This document shows, piece by piece, positions 6,785 through 14,988 of a DNA stretch of 64,000 bases. How positions within the stretch are numbered: position 1 is the stretch's first letter; each line of letters opens with the position of its first letter. Made by a program: the position numbers and the translations under genes. The notes beneath the pieces were generated by a model, which did not search any database, was not told the origin of the DNA, and saw only the letters and a list, made by a program, of their open reading frames with translations. The stretch is from CAZHCA01 sp964530825 (GTDB taxonomy: Bacteria > Bacteroidota > Bacteroidia > Chitinophagales > Saprospiraceae), in assembly GCA_964530825.1 (NCBI GenBank), contig CAZHCA010000009.1, positions 1-64,000 of the forward strand. Direction: 5' to 3'.

Positions 6785-6862
6785 CAGCGCGGACAGGTGC
6801 GCGTATTTCGCGGTGTTGAGCATATTGGCGGCCGGGACTTTGACCCGGTAGCGCTTTCTATC
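6785..6862 (-). pseudogene. 26-codon relic of a second NAD-dependent epimerase gene
   Basis: On the minus strand this reads YRVKVPAANMLNTAKYAHLSAL, which aligns with YQVKVSATDISNSAKYAHLSAL of the intact epimerase at 7563-8522 (DNA 8383-8460, roughly 80% identical by eye). The sequence before it is replaced by the DUF998 gene, whose stop is at 6866, and the sequence after it by the leader of the NTF2 gene. It is the last trace of a paralogue. Confidence 0.75.
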
Positions 6863-6865
6863 TAC

Positions 6866-7522
6866 TTATGGATTTGTTGCTATCTTATTCGTTCTAAATG
6901 CCAATAGAATTACACCCAAAGAGCCCATAAAACATAAAAGTCTTTGCATATATCCCCAATACGAATTAGAAGAATCAAGTAGCCCTAAGCCTACTATGAG
7001 GTGGCATATTCCATATAGGATAGTTTTTGAAGAAAGGTCTTTCCACTCATCCATTTTTCGCATATGCCATGCAAGAACAAAAGGAGTTATTATCGTAACA
7101 AAAAAAGCAGACACACCAACAATATTATGAACCTTAGTAAGAATTGTCCTTATACATGCTGTGTCAGCGCCACGAGAACAATCAAGTGGGAAAAAGAAAT
7201 CGCTTACCGACCCGATGCCCATAAGGCTGAATGCTAACAACCAAGCTCCTACTGGCCATCGAATACCGGATGCTTTTAACATAGGGCGTAAGACTCCTAC
7301 TGAAAACCAAATTACTACACCACCACCAATTATCATTGGGTAATTCCAAACCCATGGATATTGAGCATTCAGAGCACCCAATTCGCTGATAGAATATTTA
7401 GCTATTGAATATTTATCCCCTTGAAGAAAGCCGGCGACAATCCATCCAATAGTAAATATCAACTGTGAAATCAATACTATTTTGGTGGTAATGTCCCATT
7501 TGTATTTTGTTACTGGGGTCAT
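6866..7522 (-). CDS. DUF998 family membrane protein
   Basis: A 218-residue protein with six likely transmembrane segments and the features of DUF998: YSIAKYSISELGA after the first helix, a conserved FFFPLDCS segment near residue 110 and KVHNIVGVSAFF in the fourth helix. Family members are inner-membrane proteins of unknown function. The gene is AT-rich compared with both flanks and sits exactly where most of a duplicated epimerase gene has been lost (relic at 6785-6862), so it appears to have been inserted by recombination. Confidence 0.8.
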   Translation of the reverse strand: MTPVTKYKWDITTKIVLISQLIFTIGWIVAGFLQGDKYSIAKYSISELGALNAQYPWVWNYPMIIGGGVVIWFSVGVLRPMLKASGIRWPVGAWLLAFSLMGIGSVSDFFFPLDCSRGADTACIRTILTKVHNIVGVSAFFVTIITPFVLAWHMRKMDEWKDLSSKTILYGICHLIVGLGLLDSSNSYWGYMQRLLCFMGSLGVILLAFRTNKIATNP

Positions 7523-7562
7523 AATAAGGGATTTTAAATACTGTTTTCTAATTCTTAGAGCG

Positions 7563-8522
7563 CTAAGCGCTCGCCGCTTTCATGACTTGCGCGTAGTGGC
7601 TGAAAGTCGCGCTCAGCGGTTTGAACTGTACGCCCAGCTCCCGGGTAGCCATCGCGTTGCTGTACACCTGACGGGCTGTGCCGGCGGGTTCCGACCCGTT
7701 CAGCATCAATGAGATGTCGGATATGCGGTAACTCTCGCTGGCAATCAGGTAGTTCTTGCCATGCAGTTGGTGGCGGGTAGCTGCCTGGTAGACCGATTCG
7801 GCCACGTCCGCTACGTCCACGTTCGCCCAGTACACATCCTGCTCGTAGAGCATCTCGAGGAAGGGGTTCGGAGCGATGTTGTTTTTGAATAGATACTGCA
7901 AGCCCATCGAGGTGGAGTCTTCTCGCTGTGACAGCGCCACGCCCATGACGCCCACGGGCGAGACCGTGGTGATTTCAAAACCTGCATCGGGGTTATCGGC
8001 GATGAACTGCTCGACGGCCCGGTTGGCGAGAAACTTGGCTTGCGCATACGGGTGATCTTCTTCACTGAAATGGAAAGGATCCGCTTCACTGACCGTGTCC
8101 CCCTCGGATTTGCCGGCCGGCAACATCGGGAAGCTGGTATTCATAGCCGCTACCGAAGCGATGAACACCACTTTCTTTACACTTGGTGTTTCGCTGACCA
8201 CCCGCAGGAAGTTCTCCGTACCTTTGATGGTGGGGTCGAACAAGTCCCGCTGCGGGTCTTCCACATCCAACTGAAACGGTGTGCCTCCGTGTACGAGGAT
8301 GTCGCAGCCGGCGGCAAAGGCCTTCAACTGGTCCAGGTGTTGAACGTCAAGCGGTACGAGCTCCATGTTCTCCGAATGGGGCAGCGCAGACAGGTGTGCG
8401 TATTTCGCGCTGTTGGAAATATCCGTGGCCGATACTTTGACCTGATAACCATTTTCTAAAAATTGCTTGGTGACATAACTGCCGATGAACCCGGCGCCAC
8501 CAATGATACCTACGGTTTGCAT
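7563..8522 (-). CDS. NAD(P)-dependent epimerase/dehydratase (extended SDR)
   Basis: A 319-residue extended short-chain dehydrogenase. The Rossmann motif GIIGGAGFIGSYV lies at residues 4-16, VFIASVAAMN provides the strand before the active site, and YAQAKF near residue 165 is the catalytic YxxxK. The C-terminal half matches dihydroflavonol-reductase-like and NAD-epimerase domains, so the substrate is probably a small carbonyl compound or nucleotide sugar. I chose the Met before QTVGIIGG because the in-frame extension upstream (MSDTVVV) is not part of the fold. A 26-codon relic of a close paralogue lies at 6785-6862. Confidence 0.85.
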   Translation of the reverse strand: MQTVGIIGGAGFIGSYVTKQFLENGYQVKVSATDISNSAKYAHLSALPHSENMELVPLDVQHLDQLKAFAAGCDILVHGGTPFQLDVEDPQRDLFDPTIKGTENFLRVVSETPSVKKVVFIASVAAMNTSFPMLPAGKSEGDTVSEADPFHFSEEDHPYAQAKFLANRAVEQFIADNPDAGFEITTVSPVGVMGVALSQREDSTSMGLQYLFKNNIAPNPFLEMLYEQDVYWANVDVADVAESVYQAATRHQLHGKNYLIASESYRISDISLMLNGSEPAGTARQVYSNAMATRELGVQFKPLSATFSHYAQVMKAASA

Positions 8523-8651
8523 GATGTTGTGTTTTAGGTGTAAGTTGTCGGACACCACAACGGTATCCGACAACTATGGTGATAAATTTTAATCTTCTGC
8601 TTCTTCTGAAGCGGCTTGAGCTTTTTCGGTGCTTGGCGGCCGAATAAGAAG

Positions 8652-9296
8652 CTACTCTGCCTCAGAAGGCGGCTTTGTGGCAGCGTCCACCAACGCCCAG
8701 AATTCCTCCCGGTTATTGGTGCGGGGAAATGCCGTGACAGGTGCCGCTACGTCCAAAAACTCGCATAACGGATCCCATCCTTCCTTTACCTGATACACCA
8801 GTAGCTGCTCAGATGGGATAAAACTCCGGACTGCCTGGTTATGTGCTTCATACCGCTCTGCCAGCTCCTCGAAATCAAGGCCAATGGGGAAACCTGATTT
8901 TTTAATCGCCTTCACCACCATATTGAGCCATTCCTGCACGGGTGCCGGTGCTTTTTCCCGTTCGGCAAGCAGTTTGTAGATGGTAGAACCAAAGCTTTCT
9001 GCCCAGGACTCTTTGCTTCGGTGGGTTAAAATAAACTTGGCCTTCGGATAGGCTGCATACAGCTCCTTGTAAAAGGCAGCTGTAGGCCAATCAACGGCGC
9101 TTTGCATCCCTTCATAAATGGCCTCAAAGTTGGGCATCTGATTCAATGCCTCATTCCACAGTGGCAGTTGCACGGGCATGTTTTGAGCCACGCGCTCCAT
9201 ATGGTAGCAAGGCCCAAGTTGTAGGGTTTCCAGTGCTGTTTTTAATGAATAAGTCCCGGTTCTGCCAAGGCCTAGTCCAATGACTTTCAAATCCAT
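8652..9296 (-). CDS. sulfotransferase-family protein
   Basis: A 214-residue protein with the PAPS-binding P-loop-like motif GLGLGRTGTYSLKTAL (residues 7-22), followed by the conserved helix with YHMERV and the second motif KFILTHRSKESWAES around residue 85. Together these are typical of the Sulfotransfer_4 group, which would transfer sulfate from PAPS to an unknown small acceptor. The stop codon at 8652 is followed in the same frame by 20 further codons (LLIRPPSTEKAQAASEEAED) whose start echoes the annotated end KPPSEAE, as if the C-terminus had once been longer. Confidence 0.8.
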   Translation of the reverse strand: MDLKVIGLGLGRTGTYSLKTALETLQLGPCYHMERVAQNMPVQLPLWNEALNQMPNFEAIYEGMQSAVDWPTAAFYKELYAAYPKAKFILTHRSKESWAESFGSTIYKLLAEREKAPAPVQEWLNMVVKAIKKSGFPIGLDFEELAERYEAHNQAVRSFIPSEQLLVYQVKEGWDPLCEFLDVAAPVTAFPRTNNREEFWALVDAATKPPSEAE

Positions 9297-9387
9297 GATC
9301 TTATTTTTTGGTACCTGTTGTAATCGGGTTTCGGCTTTCCCGTTTTGCGCTGATCGGACGACTTTACTGCGCCCGATCAGCGCTACT

Positions 9388-9783
9388 TTAATTTCCGGTT
9401 GCCTTCATAGCTGCCCGCGCCTTCTCGGCCCGTTCTTCAGAAAGTTCCATTCCCATTTCAGCGGCTTTATCGTAGTATTTCGCCGACTTGGCGTAGTCCT
9501 TAGCTACCATGTAATACTCGCCCATGCTGTCGTAGGCATCGGGCTCTTCAGGGGCCAGTTCGAGGTACTTTTCGAAGGCGGCTTTGGCCTTACCCATCTC
9601 TCCGAGTGCCATGTAGGAGTACCCCAGGGCATTGTAAGTGCCACCGTGGTTGGGGCGCAGTTCAAGCAAGCGGAGGTTATACTCCTTAGCGGCCTGCGGG
9701 TCTTTGCTGATCCTGGAAGCGGATACGGCTGCCAAATCGTACGCTTGAGCAATGCCGGGATAGGCGTCGGTCAGGGCTGCCAT
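9388..9783 (-). CDS. TPR-repeat protein, probably 5'-truncated
   Basis: A 131-residue all-helical protein with about three tetratricopeptide repeats, for example YNALGYSYMALGEMGKAKAA and the following AYDSMGEYYMVAKDYAKSA. Coding-like sequence continues in frame upstream (FRYRSALQALAKDPEADPAEF) without a start codon, back to a stop near 9885. In the next frame a signal-peptide-like MRIHLFCFWWAVF begins. I infer that the 5' part of a larger exported TPR protein has been deleted. Translation from the internal Met is possible but doubtful. TPR domains mediate protein contacts, and no partner can be named. Confidence 0.6.
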   Translation of the reverse strand: MAALTDAYPGIAQAYDLAAVSASRISKDPQAAKEYNLRLLELRPNHGGTYNALGYSYMALGEMGKAKAAFEKYLELAPEEPDAYDSMGEYYMVAKDYAKSAKYYDKAAEMGMELSEERAEKARAAMKATGN

Positions 9784-10156
9784 GAATTCGGCGGGGTCGG
9801 CTTCGGGGTCTTTTGCCAGGGCTTGCAGGGCTGAGCGGTAGCGGAAGTTAGAAAACCGCCCACCAAAAGCAAAACAAATGAATTCTCATTGATTACGTTT
9901 TAGGTGAAACATTCTTTTAAATACTACTGAACCGAGTATTTTAAACTAAATTACATATTGGGTTTAAGAATGTGAAATAAGCAAATTTACAATCACTTAC
10001 AGCGATTGATACCTACTAATTTTACAATTTACAAAGGAATAATTCCGATTCACTTTACCATAATGTAGGAAAAAAATGACCCTAGTGAAGCACATTTCGA
10101 TAAATACTCAAAAATAAACGGCGAAATAAAGTAAAAAGTGCAATATCAACACTTTT
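9784..10156. other. AT-rich intergenic stretch
   Basis: No complete gene. It holds the broken 5' part of the TPR gene (to about 9890), a hairpin AAATACT/AGTATTT at 9919-9925 and 9935-9941, and the terminator-like repeat next to the photolyase gene. It marks the transition from accessory DNA to the denser core region. Confidence 0.6.
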
Positions 10157-10157
10157 T
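10133..10157 (-). terminator. probable rho-independent terminator of the photolyase gene
   Basis: AAAAAGTG at 10133-10140 pairs with CACTTTTT at 10150-10157 around a nine-base loop, directly behind the minus-strand stop codon. The stem is mostly A-T but ends in a T-rich tract in the direction of transcription. Confidence 0.55.
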
Positions 10158-11518
10158 CATCCTTTCAAGGCTGCTTTACCTTTGTCGAGGCCGGCCTTGT
10201 AAGTTTCTAGGCACCGTTCGCGGGCGAACTTATGATCCACCACGGGGGAAACGTAGCGATCGGTACCGTATTCAGGCACCCATTCCTTTACGTATTTTCT
10301 CTGTTTGTCAAACTTATCCATCTGACTGGCCGGATTAAAAATTCGGAAGTATGGCGCTGCATCGGTCCCGCTACCGGCCGCCCACTGCCAGCCGCCGTTG
10401 TTGCTGGATAGCTCGTAGTCAAGCAGCTTGCGGGCAAAGTAAGCTTCGCCCCAGCGCCAGTCGATCAGCAGGTGTTTGGTTAAAAAACTGGCCGTAATCA
10501 TACGGACCCGGTTGTGCATGTAGCCAATGGTGTTGAGCTGTCGCATGCCAGCATCTACCATCGGGTAGCCGGTCTGGCCGTTGCACCAGCGTTCGAATTC
10601 ATCTTCGTTGTTGCGCCATTCGATGTAATCATATTCGGGGCGGAAAGAAGTATCGACTACGCGCGGAAAATTATCGAGGATCATAAAGTAGAAGTCCCGC
10701 CAAATAAGTTCGTTAAGAAAAGTCTTGTTCAGTTGCTGTGCCCGCCGGGCTTTTTCCCGTATACTGATGGTGCCAAAGCGAAAGTGGATGCCCAGCCGGG
10801 AAGTCCCTTGCTCAATAGCCGGGAAATTCCGTGTTTCGTCATAATTTTTGATCACTTTGCGAGGCACCTCCCGTGGCGGTATAGGCACGCCGCTTTCCGC
10901 AAACCCCATTTCATCCAAGGTCGGAATCCGGTACTTTTTTTCTAGGGGGTAAAAATTTAGGAAGAAAGCTTCTGTAGGATAGGATTGGAAGAAGCGGGAG
11001 GCTTCCGCCTTACTTCCATTGGCCGATTCGGATTCCAACTCTTTTTTCCACATGCGGCTGTACGGGGTAAAAACCGTGTACACGCCGCCGTCCTTTTTGG
11101 TTACCTCTTTGCCCTCAAAAATGACTTGGTCTTTGAAAGTACGCAGCTCGGCCCCATGGCGCTCGGCGATCTGCCGGACTTGACCATCGCGTGCCTTGGC
11201 GTAAGGCTCGTAATCGTGGTTGGCATAAATAGCCTGGATTGGGTACGATTGAAAAAGCTGCTCAAAAATCGCTTCCGGTTTGCCATATTCCACTAGGATA
11301 CTGCTCCCCTGCGCTTGCAACTGTTCCGATAACTCCTGGATAACACCATGGAGGAAGGTCACCCGCGCATCAGCTTTATCTTCCAGCTTATCCAGAATAT
11401 GACGGTCGAAAATAAATAGCGGCAACACAGGCAGGTCGCCTTTTAGGGCATGATAAAGCCCCGCATTATCGTGCAGGCGCAAGTCGCGGCGAAACCAAAA
11501 GATGGCGAGCTTTTCCAT
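10157..11518 (-). CDS. phrB: deoxyribodipyrimidine photolyase / cryptochrome family protein
   Basis: A 453-residue protein of usual length for class I photolyases. The N-terminal alpha/beta antenna domain starts IFWFRRDLRLHDNAGL. The C-terminal FAD domain contains ELIWRDFYFMIL, GYPMVDAGMRQLNTIGYMHNR and GGWQWAAGSGTDAAPYFRIF, which line the flavin and the lesion-binding pocket. It would repair cyclobutane pyrimidine dimers with blue light, although DASH-type or cryptochrome function cannot be excluded from sequence alone. A TACATTTG promoter box at 11551-11558 lies about 33 bases upstream and a terminator follows the stop. Confidence 0.92.
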   Translation of the reverse strand: MEKLAIFWFRRDLRLHDNAGLYHALKGDLPVLPLFIFDRHILDKLEDKADARVTFLHGVIQELSEQLQAQGSSILVEYGKPEAIFEQLFQSYPIQAIYANHDYEPYAKARDGQVRQIAERHGAELRTFKDQVIFEGKEVTKKDGGVYTVFTPYSRMWKKELESESANGSKAEASRFFQSYPTEAFFLNFYPLEKKYRIPTLDEMGFAESGVPIPPREVPRKVIKNYDETRNFPAIEQGTSRLGIHFRFGTISIREKARRAQQLNKTFLNELIWRDFYFMILDNFPRVVDTSFRPEYDYIEWRNNEDEFERWCNGQTGYPMVDAGMRQLNTIGYMHNRVRMITASFLTKHLLIDWRWGEAYFARKLLDYELSSNNGGWQWAAGSGTDAAPYFRIFNPASQMDKFDKQRKYVKEWVPEYGTDRYVSPVVDHKFARERCLETYKAGLDKGKAALKG

Positions 11519-11550
11519 AGTTCTACAAGATTACGTGATGAAACAGGCCG

Positions 11551-11558
11551 CAAATGTA
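11551..11558 (-). promoter_or_regulatory. TAnnTTTG promoter box for the photolyase gene
   Basis: Minus strand TACATTTG, an exact consensus match, 33 bases before the start at 11518. Confidence 0.6.
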
Positions 11559-11641
11559 GAAGTTCAATGCTGGGCATGACCGTAGAAAAGCACAGCGCAT
11601 TTACCCCAACTTTTCCCTATTTTCGCCACAAAAATTACCCT

Positions 11642-12520
11642 ATGCGCTTATCCGTTATTACAGTGTTCGCGTTGGCTCTGTGGAGCTGCCAGCCCGAAGA
11701 AAATCAACGGCACCGCCAGATCGAAAAACTGGAGTCCCAACTCGAGCAGTCGGCCGATGAACCCAAAGCGGACGAACTGGTCAATGCCTACTTGAGTTAT
11801 GTAGATACCCACCCAAGCGATACGGCCTGGAATAACCGGTATCTATACCGCGCGGCAGGCATAAAATACCGGCAGCGCGATTTTGGGTCCGCAATTAACT
11901 ACATCAACCGGGCGCTGGAAAATTATTTTAGCGATGCAAATACCCCCCGCCATGCGATCCTGCTAGCAGCTATTTACCGCGACGAACTCAGAAATCCGGT
12001 ATTGTCCAACACTGTATACCAGGCTGCCCAGCGTGCCTTCCCCAACTTTGAAGACGATCAGCTGCAGCTCCAACGGGACCTACCCCCGCTGGAAGATCGC
12101 CTCGATACGCTGCGCCGCGCAGTCTTTCCCGATGCTACGGCCGGACCGAATATCCAAGCTGCCAACAATTACATCACGGCCACCGAAATTTATGGACGCC
12201 TGCTTCCACAGGCTGAGGCTACACCTCAAATTCTTTTTGAAGGCGCCGAAATGGCACGCAGCATGGGGCTCTACCGCCAGGCGGCCGGTATGTACAGTAA
12301 AGTGGCACAGCAATATTCGATGACAAAACCGGCCCGCCTGGCCCTGTTTATGCAGGCATTTACCCTTGACAACGAGTTAAAAGATTACGACTCGGCACGC
12401 GTTTGCTACGAACGGTTTCTGGAAAAATACCCCAACGATGATTTTGCCGACGATGCCCAGGTGCTGCTCCGCAACCTCGGCCGCAGCCCGGAAGAGATGA
12501 TTCAGGAGCTCGAGCAGTAG
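11642..12520 (+). CDS. TPR-containing lipoprotein
   Basis: A 292-residue protein starting MRLSVITVFALALWSC. The Cys at residue 16 with preceding LWS is a lipoprotein signal, so it is anchored to a membrane facing the periplasm. The mature part is made of TPR-like helices (YLYRAAGIKYRQRDFGSAIN, ILFEGAEMARSMGLYRQAAG, FLEKYPNDDFADDAQVLL), the last resembling YbgF/BamD-type repeats. The frame is open upstream, but only this Met gives the lipoprotein signal; a TATTTTCG promoter-like box lies just before it at 11618-11625. Exact role unknown. Confidence 0.8.
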   Translation: MRLSVITVFALALWSCQPEENQRHRQIEKLESQLEQSADEPKADELVNAYLSYVDTHPSDTAWNNRYLYRAAGIKYRQRDFGSAINYINRALENYFSDANTPRHAILLAAIYRDELRNPVLSNTVYQAAQRAFPNFEDDQLQLQRDLPPLEDRLDTLRRAVFPDATAGPNIQAANNYITATEIYGRLLPQAEATPQILFEGAEMARSMGLYRQAAGMYSKVAQQYSMTKPARLALFMQAFTLDNELKDYDSARVCYERFLEKYPNDDFADDAQVLLRNLGRSPEEMIQELEQ

Positions 12521-12552
12521 AGCGACAGGGACTTTGGCGCCAGCTGGAAGCC

Positions 12553-13713
12553 TTATCCGCCTTTCAGCAGGATATTTTCTACGATTTCCAGTCCGTACCC
12601 TTCGAGGCCGATGCGGCGTTTGGGGCTGCGGGTCAACAGGCGGAGCTTCGTAATGCCCAAGTCGCGCAGAATTTGCGCACCCACCCCGTAATCGCGCTGC
12701 GACATATCGGGTTTGATGGTCACCTCTTCCTGGGGTGTATCAGTTGGGTGACCGTGTTGATCGAGCCAGCTCAAGATCGACTCATCCTGCTCGCGATGGC
12801 GCATATAAACAATGGCGCCCTGACCTTCGGCCGCAATGCGGGCCGCTGCATTTTGGAGCAGTTGTTCGTGCTCGTCGAATAAGGCGCCGAAGACCTCGCC
12901 GGTTTCCGTGGCCGAATGCACGCGCACCATGATTGGCTCATCGGTCTTCCAGGTTCCCTGATAGATGGCCAAGTGAATGTCATTAGTCGTGATCTGCCGG
13001 TAGGCCGTCACATCGAATAGGCCGTACTTGGTAAGCAGTTTAACCGTCTTTTCAGGTTTCACGATACGCTCATTGCGCATCCGGTAGGCGACCAGATCCT
13101 TGATAGCGATAATTTTCAGATCGAAGCGACGGGCGATCCGCGCCAGCTGGGGTAAGCGCGCCATGGTACCGTCTTCGTTGAGGATTTCGACCAATACCCC
13201 TGCCGGGTAGAAGCCAGCTAATCGCGCCAGGTCAATAGCTGCTTCGGTATGGCCGGTTCGGCGTAGCACGCCTCCGGTTTTGGCCCGTAGCGGGAAAATG
13301 TGCCCCGGCCGGGCGTAGTCGGTCGGCCGGGTTTTGGGATCAACTAATGCGCGAATCCCTGTAGCGCGGTCATAGGCCGATATACCAGTCGTACACCCCT
13401 GCCCAATTAGGTCAATCGATACGGTAAAAGCCGTTTCGTGCAAAGCGGTATTCGCCTGTACCATCATGGGTAGATCCAATTCATCGGCTCGCTTCTCATC
13501 GATGGGTGCGCAGATAAGTCCCCGGCCGTGGGTAGCCATAAAATTGATGATCTCGGGCGTGATCGTCTCTGCCGCGCAGATGAAGTCCCCTTCGTTTTCC
13601 CGGTCCTCATCATCGACCACGATAATGACGCGCCCTTCCCGGATGTCTTCGATGGCTTCTTCGATCGTATTCAATTGAATCGCCGTAGTGTTACTGACGG
13701 TATCGTTTGACAT
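12553..13713 (-). CDS. ribB: 3,4-dihydroxy-2-butanone-4-phosphate synthase with degenerate GTP cyclohydrolase II domain
   Basis: A 386-residue RibBA-type protein. The N-terminal half (residues 14-215) is a complete RibB: DDEDRENEGDFICAAE binds the metal and ribulose 5-phosphate, followed by THGRGLICAPI and RPGHIFPLRAKTGGVLRRTGHTEAA. It makes the four-carbon unit of riboflavin. The C-terminal half aligns with GTP cyclohydrolase II, but the zinc ligands are lost: the usual SECLTGD motif is SATETGE and the usual CDCG motif is FDEH. This half is probably catalytically dead, as in known RibBX proteins, so a separate RibA should exist elsewhere. Confidence 0.9.
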   Translation of the reverse strand: MSNDTVSNTTAIQLNTIEEAIEDIREGRVIIVVDDEDRENEGDFICAAETITPEIINFMATHGRGLICAPIDEKRADELDLPMMVQANTALHETAFTVSIDLIGQGCTTGISAYDRATGIRALVDPKTRPTDYARPGHIFPLRAKTGGVLRRTGHTEAAIDLARLAGFYPAGVLVEILNEDGTMARLPQLARIARRFDLKIIAIKDLVAYRMRNERIVKPEKTVKLLTKYGLFDVTAYRQITTNDIHLAIYQGTWKTDEPIMVRVHSATETGEVFGALFDEHEQLLQNAAARIAAEGQGAIVYMRHREQDESILSWLDQHGHPTDTPQEEVTIKPDMSQRDYGVGAQILRDLGITKLRLLTRSPKRRIGLEGYGLEIVENILLKGG

Positions 13714-13788
13714 AAAGATGAATTATTGGATTGAAATCTGCACACTTAACAAATTTAGTTAAGATTAGATTAGTCAGCCAGGTCATCA

Positions 13789-14967
13789 CTATTTCACGCC
13801 CTGCTGCACTTTTTGTAACAACTGCCAGAGCTGATCGCCGGCGCTTGCCCAACTCATCTTTTTGCGTACGAATTCCAGCCCCTTGGTTGCCACTTGCTGC
13901 CGGTGGGTTTCTTCCCGGAGTAAGCGCCGGACCTGAGCGGCAAATGCTGCTGCGTCTCCGGCCAGCAGGATGGATTCACCGGCCGCAGCGCCGATTGCTT
14001 GATTGACCAGGGGGGTCGTTACGCAGGGTACGCCCATAGCCATAGCCTCTAGGATTTTGTTCTGCTGTCCGCTCCCCAGGAACAGTGGCGCCACGAAAAC
14101 TTTCCCGTCGGCATAGGCATCGCGAATGTCGGGCACCCATCCCGATACAGTAACCCGGTCCCCAGCCAGCTTTTTTACTTCGGTAGCCGGACGAGCACCG
14201 GCGATCAGCAAGCGCGTCCGGTTGTCGATCTCCCATAGCCGGGGCATAATTTCTGCTACTAAGTATTTGGCTGCCTCTACGTTGGGGTGGTACCCCATAT
14301 TGCCTACAAAAACCAGTTCGTACTGCCCGGTCTTTGCGCGGGGATGGAAATAGGCCGTATCGACCCCGTTGGGAATAACGTAAATCCGGTCTTTATCACT
14401 TACGGCCAGTTCTTCGCGGTCGCGATCAGAAATGACCGTGCCGGCTCCGATAGCATCGAGCACTCGAGCTTCAAAATGCGCTAGCCGAACCTGCTCGCTC
14501 CTGACCAGAGGCTGCAGCCAGATAGGCGATTGGTCGGAGCGCCGCCGCATCTGGGCCGAAAAGGCATCCATGAAATCCAACACGCGTGGCCCCTCGTAAT
14601 CCAACAGATAAGGCGCCACCCGTACCAACTGTCCGTAGACCAGATCCGGGCGTACCTGTTCTATTATACTTCGAAAACGTTGGTGGGTGCTTTTTTGGTA
14701 AAAATAGGCTACCTGATAGGGCCATTTTTCTTGCAACGCCATGCGTAGCCGGTGGGGATAACTCACCGGATGGAGAGATAGAACGTGCACCTCGCGGCAA
14801 AAAGCTTGCAGTTGGGCCTGGTCGGGTTGAGCAATGGGATGGTCCGACAAAGCAATGAGATAGAGTTTGGCTCGCGTTGCGAGGTTCTGGATTTGGTGAT
14901 AGATCCTAAGTTTATCGCCCTTCTCAAGGGGGTAAGGAAAGCGGGATGTTAGGATGAGGATTTTCAA
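13789..14967 (-). CDS. glycosyltransferase family 4-like protein
   Basis: A 392-residue GT-B fold glycosyltransferase. The N-terminal acceptor domain begins MKILILTSRFPYPLEKGDKLR. The C-terminal donor domain has IPNGVDTAYFHP, LVFVGNMGYHPNVEAAKYLV and the sugar-nucleotide segment FLGSGQQNKILEAMAMGVPCVTT, containing the conserved Glu of the E-x7-E motif region. It is the second gene of a pair; its start lies 21 bases downstream of a related glycosyltransferase (14989-16221), so both probably act on one surface polysaccharide or lipid glycan. Donor and acceptor are unknown. Confidence 0.88.
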   Translation of the reverse strand: MKILILTSRFPYPLEKGDKLRIYHQIQNLATRAKLYLIALSDHPIAQPDQAQLQAFCREVHVLSLHPVSYPHRLRMALQEKWPYQVAYFYQKSTHQRFRSIIEQVRPDLVYGQLVRVAPYLLDYEGPRVLDFMDAFSAQMRRRSDQSPIWLQPLVRSEQVRLAHFEARVLDAIGAGTVISDRDREELAVSDKDRIYVIPNGVDTAYFHPRAKTGQYELVFVGNMGYHPNVEAAKYLVAEIMPRLWEIDNRTRLLIAGARPATEVKKLAGDRVTVSGWVPDIRDAYADGKVFVAPLFLGSGQQNKILEAMAMGVPCVTTPLVNQAIGAAAGESILLAGDAAAFAAQVRRLLREETHRQQVATKGLEFVRKKMSWASAGDQLWQLLQKVQQGVK

Positions 14968-14988
14968 ATCAGGTATACATTTCCAAGA

